From Fidelibacterota bacterium UBA6531 (GTDB lineage Bacteria; Fidelibacterota; Marinisomatia; Marinisomatales; TCS55), in the NCBI GenBank assembly GCA_002436185.1, contig DJKX01000051.1:1-64000 (forward strand): DNA of 64,000 nt. The letters run 5' to 3'. The notes beneath the pieces were generated by a model. The model saw only the letters and a list, made by a program, of their open reading frames with translations. It had not been told where the DNA came from and did no database searches. A program made the translations under genes and the position numbers. Of this stretch, positions 33,030-42,219 are shown in pieces; position 1 is the stretch's first letter, and every line of letters begins with the position of its first letter.

Positions 33030-34060
33030 TTAAAGGACGGTTTGATGACGAAAACCTGAAATGGATTCCGGTACTGATTATAGTCGTTTTTCTTTTTCCA
33101 TTTCTGCTGAAAAGCGCCACGTTCAGTTATAAATATTACCTCTACATTTTAAACATTGCCGGTATCTATATAATTTTAACCGTTGGATTGGACATTTTAA
33201 GTGGTTTTACTGGATTGATGTCCCTGGGCCATGCAGCTTTTTTAGCCATTGGTGCTTACACGTCTGCTATTTTAGTTGACCAAGTAGGATTGCCATTTGA
33301 ATTATCATTAATAATTACACCCATCATTGTTGGTTTATTTGGTTTTGTGATTGGATTTCCTGCCTTGCGAATTGAAGGCATGTACCTGGGTCTGACAACT
33401 ATGGGATTTGGATTTATAGTAAAACGACTCATTATTGCCTTTCGTGAATGGACAGGCGGTTCAGGCGGCCTCCATGTTTCCAAAGCTACATTTTTTGGCA
33501 TAACGATAAATAATGATTGGGATAATTATTTTATGATTTATACGTTTGCTATACTAGCGATTATTATTGCCAGGAGAATTGTAAAATCCAAACTCGGCCG
33601 TGCATTTATGGCCATCCGAGATTCTGAACAAGCAGCTCAAGCATCCGGAATCAATTTGGCCAAGTATAAAATGATGTCCTTTTTTATATCAGGAATGTTT
33701 GCCGGTTTTGCCGGGGTATTATTTGCTCATACCAGTCATTTTATATCAACAGATCATTTCGATATTTTACTATCAATATTATTTATTGTTATGGTCCTTG
33801 TGGGTGGAGTTGGTTCCATTTATGGTGCAGTGCTTGGGACACTTTTTATTGTATTAATGGAAAATATGTTTATACCATTATTTGAAGATGGAATGTCCCA
33901 ATTTGTTCATCTTGAGGCGGGTGATTTTCAAGTGTTCATTTTCGGTTTGATAATGCTGATATTTATTATATTCCAACCACTGGGTTTATACGGTATGTGG
34001 CTCAAAACGAGAATTTACTGGAAAATATTTCCATTCAATCCGCGCAAGCGGTTCACTTAA
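33026..34060 (+). CDS. livM: HAAT-type ABC importer permease LivM
   Basis: This 344-residue partner permease of LivH shows the LivM signature ILTVGLDILSGFTGLMSLGHAAFLAIGAY and the coupling region KLGRAFMAIRDSEQAAQASGIN. The C-terminal part has GGVGSIYGAVLG and ends in a basic tail. Its start overlaps livH by ATGA, and the substrate-binding protein gene follows after 15 nt. Together the two permeases form the membrane channel. Confidence 0.94.
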   Translation: MIKGRFDDENLKWIPVLIIVVFLFPFLLKSATFSYKYYLYILNIAGIYIILTVGLDILSGFTGLMSLGHAAFLAIGAYTSAILVDQVGLPFELSLIITPIIVGLFGFVIGFPALRIEGMYLGLTTMGFGFIVKRLIIAFREWTGGSGGLHVSKATFFGITINNDWDNYFMIYTFAILAIIIARRIVKSKLGRAFMAIRDSEQAAQASGINLAKYKMMSFFISGMFAGFAGVLFAHTSHFISTDHFDILLSILFIVMVLVGGVGSIYGAVLGTLFIVLMENMFIPLFEDGMSQFVHLEAGDFQVFIFGLIMLIFIIFQPLGLYGMWLKTRIYWKIFPFNPRKRFT

Positions 34061-34075
34061 ACCAAGGAGTTAATC

Positions 34076-35242
34076 ATGAAGCGTATTGTTTCAATCATCA
34101 TAATGACAGCATTTATTTGGATGGGCTGTGAAAATAAATCAACATCTCCCGGTGTCTCCGACACCGAAATACTTATCGGTAACATTCAGGATTTAAGCGG
34201 TCCAATAAAGGAACTGGGTCTCCTCATTCCTGCGGGAACGAATATGTACCTGGATTATATTAATTCTCAAGGAGGTGTCCACGGCAGGCAGATTAAAATG
34301 TTAGTGGAAGATCATGGGTATAATCCCCAAAAAGCAGTTGTTGCGGCTAAAAAGTTAATTGAAAAAGACCAGGTTTTTTGTCTTTACAACGTAATCGGTA
34401 CATCACCTGCTGAAGCGATTCGGCCCATATTAGAAGAAAGTGGAGTTCCCTTAATTGCTCCTGCAACCAATTCAAGCTCCATGTCTGATATGTCCAGGCA
34501 AGCAGCAGAATATATTTTCCATACAGATGCCGGCTATGACTTACAAACAAGAGTATTGATAGATTATATAATAGATAAGAATCCAGATGCAAAAATTGGA
34601 ATAGCGTATCAGGATGATGATTATGGAGAAAATGCTTTAAAAGGTTGTGCTGAAGCTGAAGGAAACCATGGTATCACTGTACAAAAAGAATCATTTCAAC
34701 GCGGTGCTACAGATTTTGTCGGACAAACAATGAATTTTATGAAAGGTGGTTGTACAGATGTCATTATTGGCGGAATTGTTCGCGAACCGGTAACCATTAT
34801 GAAAACAGCACAAGCGATTGGATATAAAGCACAATTTTATGGATTGGGTCCCACAGTTGATCCTCGTGTTGGCATGTTGGCAGGCGAAGCAGGAGAAGGA
34901 TTCATTGCTGCATATTGGGCAAACTATCCCAACTCTGATGATTCCGGCCCAACACTTTATAGACAATTAAGTGAACAGAACAATGTTCCGGAAAAAATGC
35001 GTGGCCTTTATCATTATTATGGTTTTGCAACGGCTCATGTACTTGTGGAAGGGCTGATGAAAGCAGGGAAATATCCCACCCGCGAACGCTTAATGAAAGG
35101 TTTGGAAACATTGCATGACTGGGATAGTGGTGTATTTCCACCTATAACATACAGCCGTAATGACCATGCGGGTGTCGAAAGTGTAATATTGCTTCAGCTG
35201 CAAGGCGGTAAGCAAGTCGCTATCACTGATTGGCGTGAATAA
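34076..35242 (+). CDS. livK: HAAT-type substrate-binding lipoprotein
   Basis: This 388-residue periplasmic binding protein (Peripla_BP_6 fold) is anchored by a lipobox ending WMGC (Cys18). The family start TEILIGNIQDLSGPIKELG follows, then GGVHGRQIKMLVEDHGYNPQKAVVAAKKLI. Such proteins bind branched-chain amino acids, amides, urea, aromatic acids or other carboxylates. The linked acyl-CoA ligase suggests a carboxylic acid rather than an amino acid, which is inference. AAGGAG lies 6 nt before the start. A stable hairpin separates it from livG. Confidence 0.9.
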   Translation: MKRIVSIIIMTAFIWMGCENKSTSPGVSDTEILIGNIQDLSGPIKELGLLIPAGTNMYLDYINSQGGVHGRQIKMLVEDHGYNPQKAVVAAKKLIEKDQVFCLYNVIGTSPAEAIRPILEESGVPLIAPATNSSSMSDMSRQAAEYIFHTDAGYDLQTRVLIDYIIDKNPDAKIGIAYQDDDYGENALKGCAEAEGNHGITVQKESFQRGATDFVGQTMNFMKGGCTDVIIGGIVREPVTIMKTAQAIGYKAQFYGLGPTVDPRVGMLAGEAGEGFIAAYWANYPNSDDSGPTLYRQLSEQNNVPEKMRGLYHYYGFATAHVLVEGLMKAGKYPTRERLMKGLETLHDWDSGVFPPITYSRNDHAGVESVILLQLQGGKQVAITDWRE

Positions 35243-35253
35243 TTATCGAGTTT

Positions 35254-35273
35254 GGGGCCCCGAAAGGGGCCTC
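35254..35273 (+). other. Intercistronic GC-rich hairpin with GAAA tetraloop
   Basis: Eight base pairs (35254-35261 with 35266-35273, one G-U) are closed by a GAAA (GNRA) loop, 11 nt after the livK stop and 7 nt before the livG start. No T tract follows, so it is more likely an mRNA-stability or translation element than a full terminator. The only purine-rich Shine-Dalgarno-like bases (AGGGG, 35265-35269) are buried in its 3' arm. Confidence 0.6.
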
Positions 35274-35280
35274 ATGCTTT

Positions 35281-36042
35281 ATGGGTAACCTCAAGATTAA
35301 AAATCTGCACATGCATTTTTCCGGTGTGCGGGCACTGGATGATGTATCCTTTGGAGTAAATGAAGGTGAAATATTTTCATTGATTGGTCCCAATGGTTCG
35401 GGTAAATCCACATTATTCAATTGTATCAATGGATTCTGTAAACCTCAACAAGGATCAATGATTTATAATAACATCAATCTAAAATCAATAAAACCCCATG
35501 AAATTGTAAAGAAAGGAATTTCCAGGACATTTCAAAATTTGCAGAATGTTCCTTATATGACATTGCTGGAAAATGTTCTTTTAGGTGCTCACCGCAGGTT
35601 AACTGTTCAGGATACAATCAATCGCTGGTTATCTCAAAAAGAACGGGAGCGGGAAGAATCACTTGCTTTAGAAATCATGGATTTTTTGGGAATTGCTAAT
35701 TTTGAAAAAAAATATTTGAGTGGACAGCCTTATGGCATCCAGAAACTGGCGGAAATTGCTCGCGCATTGATATGTAAACCGAAATTGATTTTGATGGATG
35801 AACCTGCAGCTGGAATGAACGACCAGGAGACTCTTGAAATTGCAAAAATTATCACTGAAATAAGGGATATTCTGGGGATTACAGTGTTGGTTGTCGAACA
35901 TGATATGAAATTAGTCATGAGCATATCAGATCAAATATGTGTTTTGGATTCTGGTAAAATTTTAGCCTTGGGTAAACCGGATGAAGTGAAAAATCACCCA
36001 GATGTGATTAAGGTGTTTTTGGGTGATGAAGCCCATGCTTAA
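35281..36042 (+). CDS. livG: HAAT-type ABC importer ATPase LivG
   Basis: This 253-residue ABC ATPase shows Walker A GPNGSGKST, a Q-loop SRTFQN, a signature region YLSGQPYGIQKLAEIARAL and Walker B LILMDEPAAGMN, then the H-loop VVEHDM. The signature reads LSGQPYGIQ rather than the common LSYGQQ, a normal LivG-type variation. It powers uptake through LivHM together with LivF, whose reading frame starts inside the end of this gene. The ATG at 35281 comes right after the intercistronic hairpin and lacks an exposed Shine-Dalgarno. Confidence 0.94.
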   Translation: MGNLKIKNLHMHFSGVRALDDVSFGVNEGEIFSLIGPNGSGKSTLFNCINGFCKPQQGSMIYNNINLKSIKPHEIVKKGISRTFQNLQNVPYMTLLENVLLGAHRRLTVQDTINRWLSQKEREREESLALEIMDFLGIANFEKKYLSGQPYGIQKLAEIARALICKPKLILMDEPAAGMNDQETLEIAKIITEIRDILGITVLVVEHDMKLVMSISDQICVLDSGKILALGKPDEVKNHPDVIKVFLGDEAHA

Positions 36043-36778
36043 ACTGGTTGGTGTAGAAACTTTTTATGGAAAGATTAAGGCACTGCATGGTGTTTCCCTC
36101 AGCGTTGAAAGAGGACAACTGGTTTGTATCCTTGGTGCCAATGGTGCCGGTAAAACAACTATCCTGAAAACAATATGCGGAATCACAGAACCGGAATATG
36201 GTACGATACATTTTAACGATGAAAGGATTGATCAAAAAGACCCGGAGGATATCATCAAACTGGGAATTTCACTTGTGCCTGAAAACCGCCGCATTTTCCC
36301 AGAATTATCTGTGCATGAAAATTTAATGATGGGTGGATTTCTTATTAAGGATAAGGAATTATTTGCAGAGAGGTATAAAAAAGTAACAGATCATTTTCCT
36401 ATTTTATCCAAACGAGGTAGTCAGCGCGCCGGAACATTAAGCGGTGGTGAACAGCAAATGCTAGCCATTGGACGTGCATTAATGCTGGATCCAACACTGT
36501 TGCTCTTAGACGAACCGTCCCTTGGACTTTCCCCAAAATTGGTAAAGGAAATTTTTGAAATTATCAAAGATCTTCATAAATCGGGTGTCACTATTCTTTT
36601 GGTAGAACAAAATGTGAATCAGGCTCTAAAAATTTCTGATTATGGATATGTATTAACAACTGGAAAAATTTTCTTAAGCGGAACGTATGAAGAACTATTA
36701 GATGAAGAAAAAGTAAGGGAACAATATTTAGGTGAGGGTAAATACGTTCGTCGCTCAAAATTATGGAGCGGTCGATGA
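36026..36778 (+). CDS. livF: HAAT-type ABC importer ATPase LivF
   Basis: This is the second ABC ATPase of the importer, about 250 residues: Walker A GANGAGKTT, the ENRRIFPELSVHENL region typical of LivF, signature LSGGEQQ, Walker B LLLDEPSLGLSP and H-loop VEQNV. The start is one of GTG 36023, ATG 36026 or ATG 36035; 36026 is preferred because AAGGTG lies 10 nt upstream, and all overlap the end of livG. Its stop overlaps the acyl-CoA ligase start (ATGA), so the ligase is translationally coupled to the importer. Confidence 0.93.
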   Translation: MKPMLKLVGVETFYGKIKALHGVSLSVERGQLVCILGANGAGKTTILKTICGITEPEYGTIHFNDERIDQKDPEDIIKLGISLVPENRRIFPELSVHENLMMGGFLIKDKELFAERYKKVTDHFPILSKRGSQRAGTLSGGEQQMLAIGRALMLDPTLLLLDEPSLGLSPKLVKEIFEIIKDLHKSGVTILLVEQNVNQALKISDYGYVLTTGKIFLSGTYEELLDEEKVREQYLGEGKYVRRSKLWSGR

Positions 36779-38601
36779 CATCTCCTGATTTGTCTATCCA
36801 CAATACAGTGCCAAAATTATTTTGGTATAATGTAGAAAATTATGGTAATGATATAACTACATGGCGGAAACAAAAAGGTGTATGGGATTCTATAACCTGG
36901 AGAGATTATGGCCAATGGGTAAAAGAAATTGCTAACGCTTTATTGGATGCAGGGATCCAGAAAGGAGATAAAGTATCTATTTTAAGCCAAACACGTTTTG
37001 AATGGGTTGCTGTAGATTTAGCAATTATGTCCATAGGTGCGGTAACAGCACCTGTTTATCATTCTAATACAGAAGAACAGGTCCATTATATTGCTGATCA
37101 CAGCGAATCAAAATTTATTTTTGTAGAGGATCAGGAGCAATTGGATAAAATATTATCCATATGGAATGATTTGCCCGATATTAAACAGGTTGTTGTTTTC
37201 GAAAAATATTTTCCTACTGATTTTCCCAATGTTTCGAGATTGGATGATTTTAAAAAGAGAGGAGAAATTTTCGGAAATAATAATTCTGATCAATTCTTTG
37301 ACAGAGTTAACGCTGGCGATCCAGAAGACCTTATTAGTTTTATTTATACATCCGGTACAACAGGACACCCCAAAGCAGGGATGATCAACAGCTACAATGT
37401 TATCAGTGTTATAAAACATCTGCAATCATTGTTTGATATCAGTCGCGAAGATATGAGTCTTACCTATTTACCCCTGGCTCATATTGCAGAAAGGGATTTA
37501 GGTCATTTTGTAAAATTGTATACTGGTTATGCTACAGTTTTTGCTGAAAGTTTAGAAGATATGCCGGCAAATCTTCGCCAGTCCGGACCTACCGTAATGT
37601 TTGGAACTCCCAGAGTATTCGAAAAATTCTATGCAAGAATTTCTACAGGTGTAAAAGATGCCACTTGGATTCAAAAAACAATCTATAAATGGGCTATAAA
37701 TGTTGGGCGAAATTATGTAGAAAAAAAAGATAAGGGTCAGTCAATTCCATTACTTTTGAAAATAAAGCATTCTCTGGCTCATTTTCTAATTTTCCAAAAG
37801 ATTCATGATATTTTTGGCGGCAATATCCGTTTTATGATTTCAGGTGCTGCACCAATTTCACCGAATATAATTCATTTTTTTCACTGGATTGGCTTGGTTA
37901 TATATGAAGTGTACGGTATGACAGAAACGACAGGAATTATATCATCGAACAGGAAAGGAAATGTAAAAATTGGGTCGGTAGGCCAGATTTATCCTGATAC
38001 AGAAGTTCGCATTTCAGAAGATGGAGAAATTTGCTGCCGCGGCCCCCAGAACATTGCAGGATATTATCATAATAAAGAAGCAACTGCTGAATTATTAGTA
38101 AAAGATGAACATGGCACTGTTTGGCTGCATACAGGCGATGTAGGACATATTGATGAAGATGGATATTTATTTATTACCGATCGAAAAAAGGATATAATAA
38201 TTACAGCAGGCGGAAAAAATGTAGCTCCGCAAAATATTGAAAATTTGTTAAAAACCAGTCCATATGTGAGCCAGGCAATGGTGTATGGTGATAAGAAACC
38301 TTATTTGTCAGCGCTGGTTACATTAGATGAGGATGAAATAGCTAAATTTGCCCGGGATAGAAAAATTTTATACCAGGATTTGGCGGATTTAACGACAAAA
38401 AGTGAAGTGATTGATTTATTACACCATGAAATTTCCAGATTGAACTATGAATTACCCAGTTACGAAACCATCAAAAAATTTCATATTCTTGAAGAAGACT
38501 TTGACCAGGATAAGGATGAATTAACACCCACCATGAAAGTCCGCAGAAAAGTGGTGACAAAACGCTATAAAGATGTTTTGGAAAACCTTTACAAGTCATA
38601 A
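36775..38601 (+). CDS. Long-chain acyl-CoA synthetase (FadD15-like AMP-forming ligase)
   Basis: This ~608-residue ANL enzyme activates a carboxylic acid to its CoA thioester at the cost of ATP. Motifs are YTSGTTGHPKAG, the gate region around YLPLAHIAERDLG, YGMTETTGII, LHTGDVGHIDEDGYL and DRKKDIIITAGGKNVAPQNIE. The length and motifs fit the long-chain fatty acid group. The start at 36775 is chosen for the ATGA overlap with livF (a second in-frame ATG lies at 36763). Coupling to an ABC importer implies vectorial activation of an imported acid, as proposed for similar clusters. Confidence 0.92.
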   Translation: MTSPDLSIHNTVPKLFWYNVENYGNDITTWRKQKGVWDSITWRDYGQWVKEIANALLDAGIQKGDKVSILSQTRFEWVAVDLAIMSIGAVTAPVYHSNTEEQVHYIADHSESKFIFVEDQEQLDKILSIWNDLPDIKQVVVFEKYFPTDFPNVSRLDDFKKRGEIFGNNNSDQFFDRVNAGDPEDLISFIYTSGTTGHPKAGMINSYNVISVIKHLQSLFDISREDMSLTYLPLAHIAERDLGHFVKLYTGYATVFAESLEDMPANLRQSGPTVMFGTPRVFEKFYARISTGVKDATWIQKTIYKWAINVGRNYVEKKDKGQSIPLLLKIKHSLAHFLIFQKIHDIFGGNIRFMISGAAPISPNIIHFFHWIGLVIYEVYGMTETTGIISSNRKGNVKIGSVGQIYPDTEVRISEDGEICCRGPQNIAGYYHNKEATAELLVKDEHGTVWLHTGDVGHIDEDGYLFITDRKKDIIITAGGKNVAPQNIENLLKTSPYVSQAMVYGDKKPYLSALVTLDEDEIAKFARDRKILYQDLADLTTKSEVIDLLHHEISRLNYELPSYETIKKFHILEEDFDQDKDELTPTMKVRRKVVTKRYKDVLENLYKS

Positions 38602-38610
38602 ACTGATGCT

Positions 38611-39483
38611 ATGAAAAAGCTCACATTATTATTTATTTTATTATTCCTGATCAGTTGTGAGAAAGATGATGGCGATTCTTATGCCAAAGACCTCATTGGT
38701 AATTGGACAGGATACAAACAAAATAATTCTTATTTTATCACTTCAATAACTACACAAACTGTAACCAATCCATATATTGCAGGAACAGGCTCGATAACAC
38801 TGGATGGTGCAGAAGAAGCGACATTACAATATATATATATGTACTCCTCTCATGGTCTAACACAGATAGCTGTAGCTCAAAAAGTTTTTGGTATTACATC
38901 TGAAGGCAATAACTACATTTTGAACATTTATGATTATGGAGATTTTGGTTCATTTAGTCAATTATTCAAAACATCTGCAAATGCTTCAGATACATATGAA
39001 GGAGAACTGGAATTCAGTGTGGAGGGTCAAACTATTTCTGTAACAGGTGGTGCCTTATACCACGAATCAGTTGACGATAGTGTCATGATTGTTGGCACAT
39101 TGTCTCTGGTACAATCAGAAGTTATTTCTGGCACCGCTGTAGAACTTGGGAATCTAGATTGGATATTTGAAAATTATGAATTCAGTATGAATATCAATGA
39201 TGATAAAACCTTTGAGCAAATCATTATCACAATCACTGGTGATACTGAAGAAACTTCTGGTACATGGAGTGCTGATAGTGATGAGATAACATTGCACTAT
39301 CCAAATTATTCAAAGACATTTTCATATAGTGTTTCAGCGACAAGCCTGGAAATGACCTATAACAATGATCTCTGTGTATTGACTCCTGATGAGTGTTTGC
39401 CGCAGTACGAGTTTATGTACGGCATGGAAGCCGGCTCGCTGGAACAAGTCGTCCAAATAAAAACGACTTACTTCAGTAAATAG
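38611..39483 (+). CDS. Lipoprotein with lipocalin-like beta domains, function unknown
   Basis: This 290-residue lipoprotein has a signal peptide with lipobox LISC (Cys16) and an acidic linker. The remainder is beta-rich: an N-terminal part beginning LIGNWTGYKQ and a C-terminal part with FSMNINDDKTFEQ, SGTWSADSDEITL and SLEMTYNND. That order of 'GxW', 'DGTF' and 'GTW' resembles lipocalin-like stress proteins of Bacteroidota. It follows the acyl-CoA ligase by 9 nt and is probably in the same operon, so a lipid or acid-binding role is conceivable but unproven. Its stop faces the SDR gene stop with a 2-nt gap. Confidence 0.7.
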   Translation: MKKLTLLFILLFLISCEKDDGDSYAKDLIGNWTGYKQNNSYFITSITTQTVTNPYIAGTGSITLDGAEEATLQYIYMYSSHGLTQIAVAQKVFGITSEGNNYILNIYDYGDFGSFSQLFKTSANASDTYEGELEFSVEGQTISVTGGALYHESVDDSVMIVGTLSLVQSEVISGTAVELGNLDWIFENYEFSMNINDDKTFEQIIITITGDTEETSGTWSADSDEITLHYPNYSKTFSYSVSATSLEMTYNNDLCVLTPDECLPQYEFMYGMEAGSLEQVVQIKTTYFSK

Positions 39484-39485
39484 AA

Positions 39486-40226
39486 CTAATTACTACCAAA
39501 CAACCGTAGCAGCCTATCGGGCATAATCCTCAACAACGGGATCATCATTTTCATCTGCCAAGGAAAAACAAATGTTTTTTTACCCCTGTCAATGGCGCTG
39601 ACAATTTTTTCCACGGCTGTTTCTACGGGTAGGAGAAAAGGCATATATTTCAATTCTATGGTCATGGGAGTTTTAATAAACCCGGGACAGATGGTTGTGA
39701 CTTGTATATTATATTTTGTGAGGGTGAGCCGCCAGCTGTCGGCCATGAGGCGGATATTCACTTTGGCGCCGGCATAACCGCCATGGTAAGCTATGCGCAG
39801 AAATGAAGCGACTGAACTAACATTCACAAGGATACCGCTTTTTTGTTCTTTCATGATTGGTATGAAGGGAATAAGCGTGTTGGTTACACCCAAAACATTT
39901 GTTTCAATAATATTATTGATTGCAGTAGCATCACCGCTCATGAGGTCATCATGGCCGCCGATACCGGCGTTGGCGATGACCATATCTATCCCCCCGGTTT
40001 GAGCCATGAACTCTTCAGCAGCTGACTTGCAGGTGAGTTGATCTTTGGCATCCACTTGAAAAACATGCGTTGTGCCGCCGAGTTCATTGCACTTTTCTGC
40101 AACTTTGTTCAATAATTCTTCCCGCCGGGCGGCAAGTCCGATAGTAGCACCTCGTTTAGCATAAACATATGCTAAATGTTCACCAATGCCGCTGCTGGCC
40201 CCCGATATAAAAATGCGTTTACTCAT
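39486..40226 (-). CDS. Short-chain dehydrogenase/reductase
   Basis: This 246-residue classical SDR shows the Rossmann motif GASSGIGE (TGxxxGxG type), ANAGIGG in place of NNAG, and the catalytic Ser in NVSSVASF with YAGAK (Tyr-x3-Lys). It uses NAD(P)(H); an Arg pair (AARREEL) after the second strand favours NADPH. It is the last gene of the seven-gene amino-sugar operon, overlapping the metallo-hydrolase by four bases. The substrate is not evident from the sequence. The C-terminus has a hydrophobic segment that could be membrane-associated. Confidence 0.9.
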   Translation of the reverse strand: MSKRIFISGASSGIGEHLAYVYAKRGATIGLAARREELLNKVAEKCNELGGTTHVFQVDAKDQLTCKSAAEEFMAQTGGIDMVIANAGIGGHDDLMSGDATAINNIIETNVLGVTNTLIPFIPIMKEQKSGILVNVSSVASFLRIAYHGGYAGAKVNIRLMADSWRLTLTKYNIQVTTICPGFIKTPMTIELKYMPFLLPVETAVEKIVSAIDRGKKTFVFPWQMKMMIPLLRIMPDRLLRLFGSN

Positions 40227-41131
40227 AGTTCGAACTTTTGTCCTTCATAGGTGATATGGTAACCTTGCTCATTTACTTCTTTGAAAGCATCTGAATTTTC
40301 CTTCAGAGCCGGATTGGTATGGTTCAAGTGGATGAAATAAATTTTGCTTTTATCTGTAGTAGAAGTTGAATTGAAAAGATCCATTGTTTCTGTTATAAAT
40401 GGATGGGGTATCGCACTCATATCCCGGTTTGGAATTTCGCCATTGGCATAGAAAGAACCATCCAATAAAGCATAGTCCACATTTGTCACTTCATCTCGAA
40501 TATCTTTTTTCCACTTTGACCATTTATCAATGTCCGGAATGAAAATCAGTGTTTTTTCCGGTCCATCAATTCTGTATCCCACAGTTTCTGAATATTCGTC
40601 CCGATGAGGCACCAGGAATGGTGTGATGGAAAGACCAGATGTTAATTTAACAGCTTCACCATTTTTCAATTTTCGGATTGCAATATTATTCAGCGATACC
40701 AGCTGCTCCCAAGGGCCATTGTTCTGAAGAAACGATTTCATCTCGGGCATGGCGTAAACTGGTATTGAACTTGCACCCATGACTTCGCGCCCAAGATGTA
40801 TCAATCCGGTATAATGGCCTATATGACCATGGGTCAGAAAGATTCCTTTTAGTTCTGACTCATATTCCTTTGTAACTATCTGATGTTGTGCTGGAAAGTC
40901 TGGTGTGGCATCGATCATCCATGATTGCTTTGTTTCTGGATCAATAATAGCAATAGCTGACACTTTTAAATGTTTTTCAGGTTTTTCCCAAATATCTTTG
41001 CAGCAGGATTTCATACACCCTGCATGGGGCATTCCACCATCCTGGGCGATTCCTAGAACAAGTACATAGGGACTTGTTTTTGCGTAAGAAAGGGCAATAG
41101 CCAATAGTAATATAGTTGCTAGCCGCTTCAA
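40223..41131 (-). CDS. Exported PqqB-like metallo-beta-lactamase-fold hydrolase
   Basis: This ~302-residue metallo-hydrolase has the metal motif THGHIGHYTG, a distal LLDGSFY and a final HLNHTNP, the arrangement of PqqB-like MBL proteins; the N-terminal AGCMKSCC cluster resembles the structural zinc site of that group. The start is TTG at 41131: it forms a TTGA overlap with the upstream gene and begins a clean signal peptide (MKRLATILLLAIALSYA). Longer in-frame starts would lie inside the acetyltransferase gene. It is probably periplasmic. Its substrate within amino-sugar salvage is unknown; hydrolysis of a lactone or ester is a guess. Confidence 0.82.
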   Translation of the reverse strand: MKRLATILLLAIALSYAKTSPYVLVLGIAQDGGMPHAGCMKSCCKDIWEKPEKHLKVSAIAIIDPETKQSWMIDATPDFPAQHQIVTKEYESELKGIFLTHGHIGHYTGLIHLGREVMGASSIPVYAMPEMKSFLQNNGPWEQLVSLNNIAIRKLKNGEAVKLTSGLSITPFLVPHRDEYSETVGYRIDGPEKTLIFIPDIDKWSKWKKDIRDEVTNVDYALLDGSFYANGEIPNRDMSAIPHPFITETMDLFNSTSTTDKSKIYFIHLNHTNPALKENSDAFKEVNEQGYHITYEGQKFEL

Positions 41132-42219
41132 ATCTTGATGAAAATCTTTTTGCGATACATAATATATAGGATCAGCCACCACAGCACAACATTGGCCAGG
41201 GCAAAGAGGAAGGAACCATTCATGTTCCCGGCGAGAGGCACAAACCAATCAGTGTACATGAAAGAATAAAGTGACCTGTTGTCAACTTGTAGCCACAGCA
41301 TGGTATTGGTCCAGACGCCGGATGCGGCATATACGAAAAGTGAATTCGTGCCAAATATCTCAAATGCAAAAAAAGGTTTTTTTACAGCGTTTATATCGAT
41401 AACCCAGATCAATGCGGCCAATACCATAAAAGCAATTCCGCCAGTGACTAATACATAAGAGCTGGTCCAGAGCTGCTTGTTAATGGGGAACACAAAACTC
41501 CATAGCCAACCAGTAACGATCAACAAAGCACCCAAGATGAGCATTTTTTTAACATTGTCAACCTGGTCTGTAGCTGAATGGATCATGACCCCGGCAAAAA
41601 AGCCCAGCAGGACGGTCATAATCGATGGAATTGTGCTTAACAAACCTTCGGGATCAAAAGGAATGCCAGTGCCCTTATAAAGATGCGATGATCCCAGGAT
41701 AACCATATCAACCGTGCGAGCGAAGTTCGTTTCCAGTGCGTAGCCGCCGTTCCATAGCAAGAGCTGCCAGTAACCAATAAGTGCAGCGATCAGTATGATC
41801 CATAAATGCTGGAGCTTAAAACGCAACACTAAAACAGCCGCGATTCCATAGCACAGGGCAATGCGCTGCAGAACGCCCATAATGCGGAAATTTTCAATTT
41901 CTCTTCCATGCACCAGAGTGCCGTATAAATGTCCTAATAAGCCGATCAGGAAAATGATGGCAGTGCGTTTGGCAATTTTTTGATACACCTCTTTTGTTCT
42001 GCGAAAATCATATTTGCTGAAGGAAAACATCATGGCCGTGCCGACAATAAACAGGAAAAAAGGAAATACAAGATCCGTTAGCGTTAAGCCGTGCCATTGG
42101 GCATGCCGTAGGGGAGGATAAACAAAGGACCAGCTTCCGGGAGTATTTACCAGGATCATTAGGGCAATGGTCATCCCGCGAAAGATATCCAGGGCATGAT
42201 AACGCTGGGGATTATTCAT
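41128..42219 (-). CDS. HGSNAT-like membrane acetyltransferase (DUF5009/NagX-like)
   Basis: This 363-residue membrane protein has about ten helices. The N-terminus RYHALDIFRGMTIALMILVNTPG, followed by HAQWHGLTLTDLVFPFFLFIVG, matches the heparan-alpha-glucosaminide N-acetyltransferase family, with the key histidine in the HAxWHG segment. Members acetylate glucosamine termini across a membrane using acetyl-CoA; bacterial ones occur in GlcNAc/chitin loci as NagX. The location, coupled by four bases to a Na+ symporter and to the metallo-hydrolase, fits amino-sugar use. Confidence 0.87.
   Translation of the reverse strand: MNNPQRYHALDIFRGMTIALMILVNTPGSWSFVYPPLRHAQWHGLTLTDLVFPFFLFIVGTAMMFSFSKYDFRRTKEVYQKIAKRTAIIFLIGLLGHLYGTLVHGREIENFRIMGVLQRIALCYGIAAVLVLRFKLQHLWIILIAALIGYWQLLLWNGGYALETNFARTVDMVILGSSHLYKGTGIPFDPEGLLSTIPSIMTVLLGFFAGVMIHSATDQVDNVKKMLILGALLIVTGWLWSFVFPINKQLWTSSYVLVTGGIAFMVLAALIWVIDINAVKKPFFAFEIFGTNSLFVYAASGVWTNTMLWLQVDNRSLYSFMYTDWFVPLAGNMNGSFLFALANVVLWWLILYIMYRKKIFIKI

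Noticed and set aside
36775..38601. Second copy of the 14722-19257 synthetase
   Set aside because: Both are AMP-forming ligases but the motifs and lengths differ; this one has no GNAT part. They are family members, not duplicates.
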